A stretch of DNA of 64,000 bases from Adhaeribacter rhizoryzae. GTDB lineage: Bacteria; Bacteroidota; Bacteroidia; Cytophagales; Hymenobacteraceae. The notes under the pieces are model-generated. The model was not told the origin of the DNA. It saw only the letters and a program-made list of their open reading frames with translations, and made no database searches. Within the stretch, counting starts at the first letter, position 1; the number at the start of each line of letters is the position of its first letter. Shown here one piece after another: positions 35,899 to 44,683 of this stretch. Location of the stretch: the NCBI RefSeq assembly GCF_008629685.1, contig NZ_VWSF01000001.1, forward strand, positions 1 to 64,000. The letters run 5' to 3'. Position numbers and translations under genes: made by a program.

Positions 35899-36102
35899 TT
35901 AAGCCGCATTCGGTTTCATTAACTGCACAAACCTCTTTTCTAATTTTTCGATCTTAGCTTTGTTTTCTGCTGTTTGCAGGGCGGCTACTTCCAAGGTTTG
36001 TAAATAACGCATAAAAGCAATGCACTCCCGAATGTTAAACCGCTCTAAGTGGTCTACTTTTGATAAAATGTAAGGCTGAGTTTCCTCTTGTTGTAACATC
36101 AC
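35899..36102 (-). CDS. Small helical protein, paralogue 3 of 3
   Basis: This 67-residue protein contains FNIRECIAFMRYLQTLEVAA and IEKLEKRFVQLMK, the same two-helix core as the genes at 35532 and 35091. It is the first of the tandem set in transcription order. Gaps of about 180 and 240 bp between the three suggest separate promoters rather than a tight operon. Confidence 0.6.
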   Translation of the reverse strand: MMLQQEETQPYILSKVDHLERFNIRECIAFMRYLQTLEVAALQTAENKAKIEKLEKRFVQLMKPNAA

Positions 36103-36551
36103 CGAATGATTATAATAGATATTTAAATGTTAATAAATGGTTTAATTAATCATACAACACTAAAATGCTGATAAGATTCATTGTTGTAAATAAATTTGCT
36201 GATTTTTAAGTATTTACACCTTATTTTAAGTAAATGCCGAAAAAAATATTGATTGGTAAGTTAAAAGCAAGGCTATTCTTATACTTTAACACAAACCTGT
36301 TCTCCGGCAGTTACCATACAACAATATTTAGTTTTCTTTACACCAATCAGAACGGCTCCGGTAAGAATTAGTTTAGCTCCTGAAGTTACCAAATAGTTAA
36401 GTTAATAAGGGCAGGCGGTTATTCTTGGTTTGATTATTGGCTATATTAAATCAGAAAAAATAAATACTGGCGCAAGCAACCAATTACGGCTGAATTTACT
36501 CTTACTCATTAAAGAACTTGCTTTTTTACCGGCTTAATTAACCCATTGGTT
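36103..36551. other. Divergent promoter region, AT-rich
   Basis: About 450 bp separate the small-protein set (minus) from the lipoprotein gene at 36552 (plus). The part near 36120-36260 is very AT-rich. No further gene, repeat or strong hairpin was noticed. Confidence 0.5.
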
Positions 36552-36941
36552 ATGAAAAATACATACTTGAACCGTTTTATGTTGCTTTTCCTAGTGTGGG
36601 CTTTTTCTTTTTCGGCCTGTACCCAGAAAGAAGATGCTGTAATGCCGCAGGAAAATTGCGATACCCTGGCGGTAGTGCAGTACGTGCCCAGTTGCGGCCT
36701 GCAATTGCTGTTAGAGAACAACCAGGTAGTGGTGCCGGTAAATGCCTCTTACGCCTATGGGCCAACAAATGAACTGGTGTTTAAAATAAAAGATTTTCCT
36801 GTACAAGTGGGGCAGCAAATTATTATAGGCTACAAAAAATCTTACGTAGAAATGGGCGCTACACCTTGTAATGTGGCGGGCTATGGCCATAATAATTTAG
36901 TAGATATTACCTGTATAGCCGGTATTGAGCAGGATATTTAG
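36552..36941 (+). CDS. Small lipoprotein of unknown function
   Basis: The ATG at 36552 is chosen because it gives a good signal: MKNTYLNRFMLLFLVWAFSFSAC with a lipobox FSAC at about residue 23. The mature part of ~107 residues has three more cysteines (ENC, PSC, PCN) and a further pair near the end. It looks like a small beta-rich domain. No family was recognised. The next gene starts 10 bases after its stop, so they form an operon. Confidence 0.6.
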   Translation: MKNTYLNRFMLLFLVWAFSFSACTQKEDAVMPQENCDTLAVVQYVPSCGLQLLLENNQVVVPVNASYAYGPTNELVFKIKDFPVQVGQQIIIGYKKSYVEMGATPCNVAGYGHNNLVDITCIAGIEQDI

Positions 36942-36951
36942 TTAACTTTAT

Positions 36952-37455
36952 ATGAAGAAAGGTTGTCTTGTTTTCCTGCTTTTAACGTTTTATAGCAATT
37001 TTTCTTTCGGCCAGTTTTTGCCCGAAACGCCATCTCGCCCTAAAATGGCAATAGTAACGGTTAAGCAGCCTTTAATAATAATTGGTTCGTTGGAAACAAA
37101 TCATCATTCTTTAATTCTCGATCGGAGTAACCTGAAAATAATTAAAACTTACACCGATTCGCTGGAGTTGGTGCCTTTTGGCGAAAAGGGGCAAGGCGGC
37201 ATTATTTTGGCCCAGTTACAAACCAATATTCCGCTGTTAAGATTAGATGAAGTGCTGGATTATTACAAAATTCCGGCTAGTGACCGCACCTTAAAAGTTA
37301 TGGTCGATAATAACTTAGTTAATCCGGACCTGTTTTTAGCCGATGTTTCGCGCATTATTAAAATAGAAAAGACCAAACAAGCTATTACCAGCCCATTTTT
37401 GTATAGCCTAAATAAAGACGAAGAATACCTGAATATTATAACCCAAAAGGATTAA
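36952..37455 (+). CDS. Secreted protein of unknown function, operon with the lipoprotein
   Basis: This 167-residue protein has a signal peptide ending near residue 21 (FYSNFSFGQ). The mature part, PLIIIGSLETNHHSLILDRSN and later LRLDEVLDYYKIPASDRTLKVMVDN, resembles the plug-like segments sometimes found next to TonB receptors in Bacteroidota, where a short peptide follows a PLxxxG motif; this resemblance is weak. It lies directly after the lipoprotein gene. Confidence 0.6.
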   Translation: MKKGCLVFLLLTFYSNFSFGQFLPETPSRPKMAIVTVKQPLIIIGSLETNHHSLILDRSNLKIIKTYTDSLELVPFGEKGQGGIILAQLQTNIPLLRLDEVLDYYKIPASDRTLKVMVDNNLVNPDLFLADVSRIIKIEKTKQAITSPFLYSLNKDEEYLNIITQKD

Positions 37456-37559
37456 TCGTTTTTATTAAAGTTGCTTCTTGCCCCCAACAAGCAAACTACT
37501 GGCTACCAGATTTAAGACATAAGTAGGTAAGCCAATATTTAGTATTTGGTTTCTGATGC

Positions 37560-37592
37560 AAAAGCTCCTTTAAATTTGAGGAGCTTTTTTGT
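37560..37592 (+). terminator. Intrinsic terminator after the lipoprotein operon
   Basis: AAAGCTCCTT pairs with AGGAGCTTT around TAAATTTG, followed by TTTTTTG. It lies about 105 bp after the last stop. The rest of the gap to 37879 shows nothing but AT-rich sequence. Confidence 0.7.
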
Positions 37593-37879
37593 TTTTTTAA
37601 GTTTAGCACGAGTAAAGACTCAACCGCCAAACCCCAGGCAGGTGGCTACAAGAACTAATATTAGTGCAAAAAATGCTTATTTAATATACTATATATCAGA
37701 TGTATGCCGTTAGTAAAAACAGGAATATTTGCTTTTGGTAAAATGCTATTTTTATAAAAATTGGCAGCAAGTTTGCTAATATAGGTAGAGCAACATTAAC
37801 CAGACAGCCCAATAAAGCAGACAGGTTATTTGCCTTAAAAACAGGAAAATAATATTAAAAATATTTAATTATAAACGCT

Positions 37880-38827
37880 ATGAAAAACATGATTAAACGG
37901 GGTTTGGCCTGGTTGGTAGTAGTAGTGTCGTTGGTGCAAGCGCCCGCCTTAACCGAGGCAGCCGTGGCTACCAAAAATACGAGTGCTGTTCCGGGTAATA
38001 CGTATGGCGCACCGGGTGCCCGCGATATTATTAAAGAAATTATTGATGTAGTGGGTCTGAAGCCGCGCTTTGAAGTACGGGAAGCTGATGTAGATAATGC
38101 AGCAGCCGTTATTTATAACGGGCAACGGTATATTTTATACAATCGCCAGTTTGTGGCCGCGGTAAATAATGCCGTTAAAACCGACTGGGCTGCCGTAAGT
38201 ATTCTGGCCCACGAGATAGGCCACCACCTGAACGGCCATACTTTATCCAGAAGTGGCAGCAACCCGCAAGACGAATTGGAAGCCGATGAATTTTCTGGGT
38301 TTGTACTGCGCAAGATGGGCGCCAGCATGGCCGATGCCCAGGCTGCCATGCGCCTGTTATCCGATGAAGAAGGTTCTTATACGCACCCGGGCCGGAGTTC
38401 CCGGTTGGCTTCTATTAGCAAAGGCTGGCAAAGTGCCAACGAGCAAATTATTGCCAGTACCAAATCTAACGGTGCAATTGCCCGGCCAGTAACGCGTCCG
38501 CAGCAGCAAGCGCCGGTAGTGGCATCGGCTCCAAACCGTACACCGGTTCGGCAAACCAGCGCGCAGCGGGTAGTATTAACCCAGGCCGATATTCTGCGGA
38601 AAGTAACTTTTAGAGCGGTACCGGGCGAGCGGTTTTACCTGACCAAAAAATTATCTTTGATTCACGTAGATGATAATGGTAGGGTAGAGGTAATTGGTAA
38701 AATGGCCAATACCAACAGCCGCAATTATCCTTTTGTATTACAAAGCTCTTATTTCGATACTATTTATGTAGGTAATAATGGCGTGCTGGTAACCGAAGAC
38801 GGCGACCGGATAGGTTACTTATCTTAA
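37880..38827 (+). CDS. M48-type metalloprotease, exported
   Basis: This 315-residue protein has a signal peptide (hydrophobic to about residue 28, ending TEAAVA). The active-site helix ILAHEIGHHLNGH (HEIGH at 111-115) binds zinc, and DELEADEFSG at 131-140 supplies the third ligand Glu (E132) in the ExxxD motif of M48 peptidases. Residues 185-230 are a Pro/Gln-rich linker, and 235-315 a small beta-rich domain (VPGERFYLTKKLSLIHVDDNGRVEVIG). The likely site is the periplasm. The substrate is unknown. It is a single-gene transcript with its own terminator. Confidence 0.85.
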   Translation: MKNMIKRGLAWLVVVVSLVQAPALTEAAVATKNTSAVPGNTYGAPGARDIIKEIIDVVGLKPRFEVREADVDNAAAVIYNGQRYILYNRQFVAAVNNAVKTDWAAVSILAHEIGHHLNGHTLSRSGSNPQDELEADEFSGFVLRKMGASMADAQAAMRLLSDEEGSYTHPGRSSRLASISKGWQSANEQIIASTKSNGAIARPVTRPQQQAPVVASAPNRTPVRQTSAQRVVLTQADILRKVTFRAVPGERFYLTKKLSLIHVDDNGRVEVIGKMANTNSRNYPFVLQSSYFDTIYVGNNGVLVTEDGDRIGYLS

Positions 38828-38870
38828 CGTTTAAAAATATTCCGGAAGAATAATTAATTATAATTAATAC

Positions 38871-38902
38871 CAAAGCCCTGAATTTATTCAGGGCTTTTTT
38901 TA
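38871..38902 (+). terminator. Intrinsic terminator after the M48 protease
   Basis: AAAGCCCTGAA pairs with TTCAGGGCTTT around TTTA, followed by TTT. Confidence 0.8.
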
Positions 38903-38968
38903 TGCTTATGTAACTAATTTAAAGCTGCTATATACTTCTGGTAAAGACCTTTATATTGGTAAATCATC

Positions 38969-39079
38969 TTGCAGAACTATGAAAAAACCATTCTTTATTT
39001 TTTATTCTTGGCGCTGTTTACTTCCTGTCAAAATAATTTGCCACCCCAACGGCGGCATTCTCGGCCGCGGCGGCGGTAA
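38969..39079 (+). pseudogene. Possible tiny lipoprotein, start codon out of frame
   Basis: The frame ending at TAA 39077-39079 reads ILYFLFLALFTSCQNNLPPQ and then an Arg-rich tail, which looks like a very short lipoprotein with lipobox FTSC. The ATG at 38979, followed by six A residues, is in a different frame; a seventh A would join them. Either an in-frame TTG at 38969 is used, or the run of A residues is a real or sequencing frameshift. Confidence 0.35.
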
Positions 39080-39208
39080 ATGCGAGGATTTTTTTACAAC
39101 GCGTCAGCACGAGAAATTAAATTGGGAAGATAAGCGCTAAATAAAATAATTAGCGTTTGTTTCTGAGTTAAAAACAGACAATAATATTAGTATTCTTATC
39201 ACTTACAT

Positions 39209-39235
39209 CAGGGCACGTTGTGACGTGTAACCCTG
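39209..39235. other. Hairpin CAGGG-CACGT ... ACGTG-CCCTG
   Basis: CAGGG and CACGT at 39209-39218 pair with ACGTG at 39223-39227 and CCCTG at 39231-39235, with a four-base loop and a three-base bulge. No T run follows. It stands at the left edge of the AT-rich block and could be a border or regulatory structure. Confidence 0.4.
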
Positions 39236-39260
39236 TAAACAAATCTCTTGGCAAGTACTT

Positions 39261-39268
39261 TATATTTG
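39261..39268 (+). promoter_or_regulatory. Putative -7 element TATATTTG before the AT-rich lipoprotein gene
   Basis: TATATTTG followed by CA fits the Bacteroidota -7 consensus TAnnTTTG. No TTG is present at the ideal -33 distance (the nearest is at 39248). If used, it would give a leader of about 170 bases, which includes the perfect 9 bp inverted repeat TAGCTGCAA / TTGCAGCTA at 39361-39389. Confidence 0.4.
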
Positions 39269-39442
39269 CACCCAAATAGAGAACTACTAAGCGCAAAATA
39301 TTCTACTGCTCTCTTTATACTTGTTTATATAGATAGTATATTCGATAGTTCAGTTATAGTTAGCTGCAACTACTAATATATTGCAGCTAAGCCAAATATT
39401 CGGTTTATACCCTAGTTAACAATAGTTTGACAATATTACTCA

Positions 39443-40216
39443 ATGAAAATTTACCTGCTTTTATTTTCAATTCTCTGCTTGTTAACTAACTGTAATAAGA
39501 TAAATCAGCCTACACAAAAAACGCACAAAGAGGAATTAATCCGTGCTGAAAGTATATTAAGGTATGGAAATGGTAATTCTATTTTCAAGTTCTTCAATGA
39601 TAGTAGCTATACCTATGAAGTTAACTATAAGGACTACGATTATGAGAAGAAAGAAAAGTTCGTAGGTTACTGTTCTATAAATAAAGATACAATTATATTT
39701 TTCCCTAGTCGGTTTAGATTTAACGGTTGTGAGAAAGCGGTTATCAAGAATGGATTTATTGAGTTTGTAGATGCGGAATCAACATTTAAGTTAAAGATAA
39801 GTAAATCTAGAGTGCCAGTAGTCTCTAAACTTGATTTTGAAAGCTTTAATGATTACGCTATCTTTTCTTTTAATCCTAACCTATATATCTATTTCCCTAA
39901 AAGTTCCAGCCCTTATGATATAACTCAATCAGATCTAATTAAAATAGATGAAATTCTAAAGGCTTGTTTGAAAGAAAATCCAAAAGAAATTGAAAGAGAT
40001 ATAACAGAGTACATTAAGCAATGTATGATAGTTATTAATGAAAAAGGAGAAAAAGAAGCTTTAATAATGTGCCACTGTAAAAGCCCGGAATCAATTAAAA
40101 CATTTGAGTACAGTATGTTTAGTTTAGGACATGATGGTGGCGATTGCCGATTTAGAGTAAAAATAAATCTTACTAAAAATACTTATTCAGAATTATTAGT
40201 CAATGGTTTAGCATAA
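39443..40216 (+). CDS. Lipoprotein of unknown function, AT-rich
   Basis: This 257-residue protein has a signal (MKIYLLLFSILCLLTNC) with lipobox LTNC at about residue 17. The mature part has a first half rich in Tyr, Lys and Phe (FKFFNDSSYTYEVNYKDY) and a second half with scattered cysteines (CLKEN, QCMIV, MCHCKS, DCRF). No family was recognised. Codon use is richer in A and T than genes such as the one at 37880, consistent with recent acquisition. Confidence 0.6.
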   Translation: MKIYLLLFSILCLLTNCNKINQPTQKTHKEELIRAESILRYGNGNSIFKFFNDSSYTYEVNYKDYDYEKKEKFVGYCSINKDTIIFFPSRFRFNGCEKAVIKNGFIEFVDAESTFKLKISKSRVPVVSKLDFESFNDYAIFSFNPNLYIYFPKSSSPYDITQSDLIKIDEILKACLKENPKEIERDITEYIKQCMIVINEKGEKEALIMCHCKSPESIKTFEYSMFSLGHDGGDCRFRVKINLTKNTYSELLVNGLA

Positions 40217-40327
40217 TAACTTCTACCAACAACCCCTGAAAAGTATTTAAATACATTTTAGCCCAACCGTTGTGCGTCATGTCCTTGATATTTTTTCAAC
40301 GCTCACTTTATTTAAACCTCTGCTTAG

Positions 40328-41685
40328 ATGAGAATTGCACTACTGAAGTCAACTTTCCTTTTTCTGACCCTATGTTCTGTTTTGCTTGTTAAGGCACAGA
40401 CGAATTATACCACAGTGGGAATAATTGGTTCTGCCACTCCAAAAGGATGGGATGCATCAACTCCGATGAAACCAGTCAGAGGGAACGAACCGCACCAATG
40501 GCAGGTAATGTTGCCCTTGTCGCACGGAGAAGTAAAATTTAGAGCAAACAACAGTTGGGATGTGAACTGGGGCAACAGCTCTTTTCCTTTGGGCATCGCT
40601 GTTGCAAGCGGAGCAAACATTCCCATTTCTCTTGCTGGTACTTATAAAGTAACATTCAACGATCTTACAGGGGACTATTCGTTTACGGCTGTTTCCTATG
40701 CAACTCCACAAAAAAGAAATGTCCAAAGAGGCTTAAACAGTCAAAAAACAGGTGGCGGAAACATTTTTCCAGCAGCGGCAAGCGTTCAGGAAATCTTTTC
40801 AAACGGTGAGGATTTTCTGGAAGGACCTGCAATGTCCCAGGATGGTCTTCTTTACTTCTCTGATTTTAGCGAACAAACAAAGACAGGGATCATCTGGACG
40901 TTGAACCCACAAACCAGAGCGTATAAAGTTTTTCGCTCTCCAAGTGGAATGGCAAATGGACTTGCATTTGATGCAAACGGTGACCTCATCGTTTGCGAGC
41001 AGGCCGGTGGTGGTGGCCGACGCGTTACAAAGACAAACATGAAGACGGGCATCACCCATGTCCTTGCCGGTCAGTATCGAAACAAACCGTTCAATTCACC
41101 TAATGATCTTTCAATAGATGCAAAAGGAAGAATTTATTTTACAGATCCCAGCTACGTTGCCAATGATCCAGTCGAGCAGAATCAAATGGGCGTTTACCGC
41201 ATTGATGGCGACAGCAGTGTGCACTTGGTTGCCGCTAATGTGAACAAGCCCAACGGCATAGCTGTCTCACCTGACCAGAAGAACCTCTACGTGGTGAATT
41301 GTGATTTTCCCGGTAATGGCAACCGGTGGTTTTTGCCTGAAGAAAAAACACGCTGGGGCCAAGCGGTGAAGGGTCAATAATTGCCTTCAACCTACAGGAA
41401 AATGGTTTGCTTCAGGCACCTTTAAAACTCATTGATTTTGGAAACAGCATTGTACCGGATGGCATGACAGTCGACGCAGAGGGCAATCTTTATATTGCTT
41501 TAGGCGGCCGTGTGGTCGTTTATGATGCAGCTGGAAACAAATTATCGGAGATCAGATGTCCGCAGGCGACCAATCTTTGCTTTGGAAGAGGAAAATACAG
41601 TAAAACACTATTTATCGCAGGCGGAAAAAGCATTTATATGGTCGAGACGAACAAAGAAGGATTCGCTTTTTCTGAAAACAAATAA
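40328..41685 (+). pseudogene. SusE/F-like domain fused to SMP-30/gluconolactonase, single frameshift
   Basis: The first frame (40328-41380, 350 codons) has a signal peptide (to about residue 23), an N-terminal SusE/SusF-like starch-binding-type domain (~25-120), and the start of an SMP-30/gluconolactonase beta-propeller (SPSGMANGLAFDANGDLI, PFNSPNDLSIDAKGRIY, KPNGIAVSPDQKNLYV). It stops early at TAA 41378-41380. The plus-one frame from 41374 continues as SIIAFNLQENGLL up to 41685 with the remaining blades (IVPDGMTVDAEGNLYIALG). One base missing near 41371-41374 explains the break. The intact protein would be an exported lactonase-like hydrolase. Either the gene is dead or the base call is wrong. 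Confidence 0.75.
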
Positions 41686-41844
41686 AACAGCAAGCACGAA
41701 CGTACAACATAATGTTTCTAAAAACAGCGGCTTCAAGGCAAATACTCAACAACATAGCTTTGTTCAAGAATAAATCATGGCTGTTGCGGAAGCAACACAG
41801 AATACCGCTACTGCAGAAATACCCTCAACATTATATGCAATCAA

Positions 41845-42483
41845 ATGTATAAACTACTTGCAATTCTATTTTTAGGGTTATCATCGTGTCAGCAGATGGA
41901 AAAGGTGAATGAATTACCGCCATTGAAAAATGATGTAGTTGAGCCAATGAAATCTATAATATCTGAAGATGCTCAAAAAAAATATAGCCTGGACGAAATT
42001 TACCAAAAGTATATTAGTACAGAATTGCTGTTATTTATTGAAAAAAATCATCCGGCTTGGTCTATTCCGAATGAAAACATGTGGTATCCGCAGTTATTTA
42101 ATAAATACAAAACGGATAGTTCTCTTGTGAATTCTATAGCGGGTGACTTTGATTGTAATGGGCAAAAGGACCAAGCATTGATCGTTGACAAGGGAAAGAA
42201 CAGTTTGTCAGCTGTGGTTTTTTTAAAAGTTGATAACAGTTTTGAAGCCGTGGAGTTAACAGAAATTGGTGCCGCCGGTGAAAAAATTGAGTTTGTGCTT
42301 ACATTATATAAACCTGGGCGCTATAATATAATAGACCCCGATTTAAGCCCATCGGATCTTAATACCGTAGATTTTAAGTGTGATGGTGTGGGAATTGGTA
42401 AGTTTAAAGAGCTTTACGAAGGAGGCAACGATGTATTTTATTGGAATCGGAACCAATTGCAATCTTGCCTGATAGAGGAATAG
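41845..42483 (+). CDS. Lipoprotein of unknown function
   Basis: This 212-residue protein has a short signal with lipobox LSSC (Cys15). Residues ~90-105 (AGDFDCNGQKDQALIV) resemble the Asp-rich calcium-binding loop of FG-GAP or VCBS-type repeats. The rest is not recognised. It lies in the AT-rich block and is preceded by a spacer with short direct and inverted motifs (GCTGTTGCGGAAGCAACA near 41780). Confidence 0.55.
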   Translation: MYKLLAILFLGLSSCQQMEKVNELPPLKNDVVEPMKSIISEDAQKKYSLDEIYQKYISTELLLFIEKNHPAWSIPNENMWYPQLFNKYKTDSSLVNSIAGDFDCNGQKDQALIVDKGKNSLSAVVFLKVDNSFEAVELTEIGAAGEKIEFVLTLYKPGRYNIIDPDLSPSDLNTVDFKCDGVGIGKFKELYEGGNDVFYWNRNQLQSCLIEE

Positions 42484-42635
42484 CTGCGTACAACAGTATG
42501 GTTATGAAATTAGGCTTGGCCAAATGAGCAATTAATTATAAATTATTACTTTGTTATTGCGGTTAATTAAAACTAACCTATTTTAATGTTGCAGCTTCAT
42601 AAACACTTTAACATTGGCAAGCATTAAAACAAGAG

Positions 42636-42971
42636 ATGTATAATTACAGAATTAGACTTGGTTATGGAAGTGGCAAGCTTTTAATTGAATTTGTGAAAGG
42701 TGTAGAGAAGGAAAACTTCTTGACAGACTTAAAAGAAGCTTTAAGCCCAATTAATTTAGAGTTTGAAGAAATCTTGGAGTTATGGATGAATAACGAAGTT
42801 TTATTCCATGTTAATTCTTCAGAGGGAAAATTCTTGCTGTCAAAGGATATATGGGATTTTGCCTTTATTTTGGCAGACGATAATCAGGAGTGTGTTAAAA
42901 GAATTGATCAAATTTTGAGTAAAAGCAAATTCTTTATAAAGGAAGAAGTTGATTTATCTAAAAATAAATAA
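42636..42971 (+). CDS. Small soluble protein of unknown function
   Basis: This 111-residue protein has no signal peptide and is acidic (KEALSPINLEFEEILELWMNNE, then DDNQECVKRIDQIL). Size and composition are like immunity-type or other cassette-borne small proteins, but nothing adjacent looks like a toxin. No family was recognised. Base composition is AT-rich. Confidence 0.5.
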   Translation: MYNYRIRLGYGSGKLLIEFVKGVEKENFLTDLKEALSPINLEFEEILELWMNNEVLFHVNSSEGKFLLSKDIWDFAFILADDNQECVKRIDQILSKSKFFIKEEVDLSKNK

Positions 42972-43053
42972 AAGATAACTACACTTAACCACAACTAAAA
43001 CCCACTAACGCGTGTCTTAATCTAACACGTTGACTGAAAATTAAATAAGAAAT

Positions 43054-44475
43054 ATGAGTGAGGTGTCATACGAAGTGCTTTTTAATTCGGCGCCCGTGCC
43101 ATTAATTGTTACGGATACTAAGGGAGAGATTAAACTCATAAATGAACATGCAGTTGCCTTGTTAGATGATAAAATGCTTGCATTTTCGGGGTTAAACTTT
43201 TGCGATTTTATTGAAAAATCATTTTTGAAAGATTATATCAAAACCGATGCAAGCTTTAGTTTTGAAGATTTTTTAGAAATATACCAGACAGAACATAAAT
43301 ATTGGGTAAAAAGTAAAGCAGGCACAATTATTTACGCCGATATTAAAGCTGTACTTTTTGAATCGGTTGAGCAAAGTTTATATATCTGGACCATCGACCC
43401 AATTGAAATAAGCAAAAAACTATCTTATGAATTAAAAGAGCGCGTAAAAGAACAATTGGCTATTTTAAAAGTAGTGGAAGTCTTTTCGCAATACCCCGAT
43501 ACGCAAACTGCCTTAGAACTTTGTTTACCTATTATTAAGGAAGGCTGGCAATACCCGGAAGTTACTGGGGTTCGCATATTACTGGCGAATGATGAAGAAT
43601 ATATTACAGATAATTTCCAAAGAACAGAATGGCTCTTGCAAGCAGCAATAAAGAGTGAAAAGGAACAGTATGGTTATTTAGAAGTTTGTTACCAACAGGA
43701 AGTGCCTGCCTACGGAAGTTCGATATTTTTGTACGAAGAAGAAAGATTGATTAATATACTTGCCAAGTTGTTAGCAATATTTATTGAGCGTTGGCAAGCG
43801 ATTGAGAAAAATAATGCGGATGCTTTACTGTTAAAAAAAATTACGAGCAACATACCGGCTAATACTTATCAGTTCGAAATATTACCAGACGGCCATACTA
43901 AAATGTTGTTTATTAATAAAGGCAATGAAGCTTTTAATTACGACTATGATTATATAGATATAATTGAAGACACGACAGGAACAACTGAAGTATTATACGA
44001 AGCTGATAAGGCTAAAGTACATAATGCGTTTTTAGAGGCTTATAAAACCAAAAAGAATCTTATTGTTCAGTACAGAATTATTATAAATGGTATAATAAGA
44101 TGGCGGTGGCTAAGCGCCATTCCGGAAAATACAGCCGATGGCAAAACAATATGGTATGGTGCTTCGCAAGATATAACCCCCTTTGTTGATTATGTAACTT
44201 CCGTAGAACAAATCCTGTTCGATATTTCACATATTATCAGAAGGCCCATTGCCAATATTAAAGGTATCAGCAAGCTTTTAAAAGATATTAAATTAACCGA
44301 AAGTGAACTGCACCATCTTTCAAAACTTTTACTTACAGCTTCTGAAGAATTAGACTCTTTTATTCAGCAATTAAATCTATCGTACGAAGAAAAGCGAAAA
44401 CTTAATCAAGACTTTCAAATCGACTTCTCGGCATTAGTTGATAAAAGAAATAATTTTTTTGATGCTAGAAATTAA
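43054..44475 (+). CDS. PAS-GAF-PAS sensor protein with a His-box helix but no ATPase domain
   Basis: This 473-residue soluble protein has a PAS domain at about 5-115 (FNSAPVPLIVTDTKGEIKLIN), a GAF-like domain at ~130-245, a second PAS at ~255-375 (KTIWYGASQDITPF), and a helical segment DISHIIRRPIANIKGISKLL with His393, which resembles the phospho-acceptor H box. It ends about 80 residues later without any HATPase motif (N, G1, G2 boxes). Such shortened sensors occur in Cytophagales and may act as phosphotransfer or dimerisation partners. The open frame ends cleanly, so it is not an obvious truncation. It is the last gene in the AT-rich block. Confidence 0.7.
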   Translation: MSEVSYEVLFNSAPVPLIVTDTKGEIKLINEHAVALLDDKMLAFSGLNFCDFIEKSFLKDYIKTDASFSFEDFLEIYQTEHKYWVKSKAGTIIYADIKAVLFESVEQSLYIWTIDPIEISKKLSYELKERVKEQLAILKVVEVFSQYPDTQTALELCLPIIKEGWQYPEVTGVRILLANDEEYITDNFQRTEWLLQAAIKSEKEQYGYLEVCYQQEVPAYGSSIFLYEEERLINILAKLLAIFIERWQAIEKNNADALLLKKITSNIPANTYQFEILPDGHTKMLFINKGNEAFNYDYDYIDIIEDTTGTTEVLYEADKAKVHNAFLEAYKTKKNLIVQYRIIINGIIRWRWLSAIPENTADGKTIWYGASQDITPFVDYVTSVEQILFDISHIIRRPIANIKGISKLLKDIKLTESELHHLSKLLLTASEELDSFIQQLNLSYEEKRKLNQDFQIDFSALVDKRNNFFDARN

Positions 44476-44601
44476 CATTCGCCTAGACTTGCCTTACACC
44501 AGTTATAATATACTATTATCAATTGATTAATGCGCTCAAATTTTTGCGGTTACGTTAAGTTTGTTGAAATAGCTGAATTTACTTTTTCATAGTTTTAATA
44601 G

Positions 44602-44648
44602 AACCTTCGACAAGCTCAGGATGACCCAGTAGCAAAAACTTAAGCGCA
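44602..44648 (-). repeat. REP-like composite repeat, inverted copy
   Basis: The minus strand reads GCGCTTAAG, a short variable stretch, then GGTCATCCTGAGCTTGTCGAAGGTTC. The order of parts is the same as in the copies at 10093 and 29683. Confidence 0.75.
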
Positions 44649-44683
44649 GGCTTCGTTTTATAATAATATTTAAGTTTCTTTAT

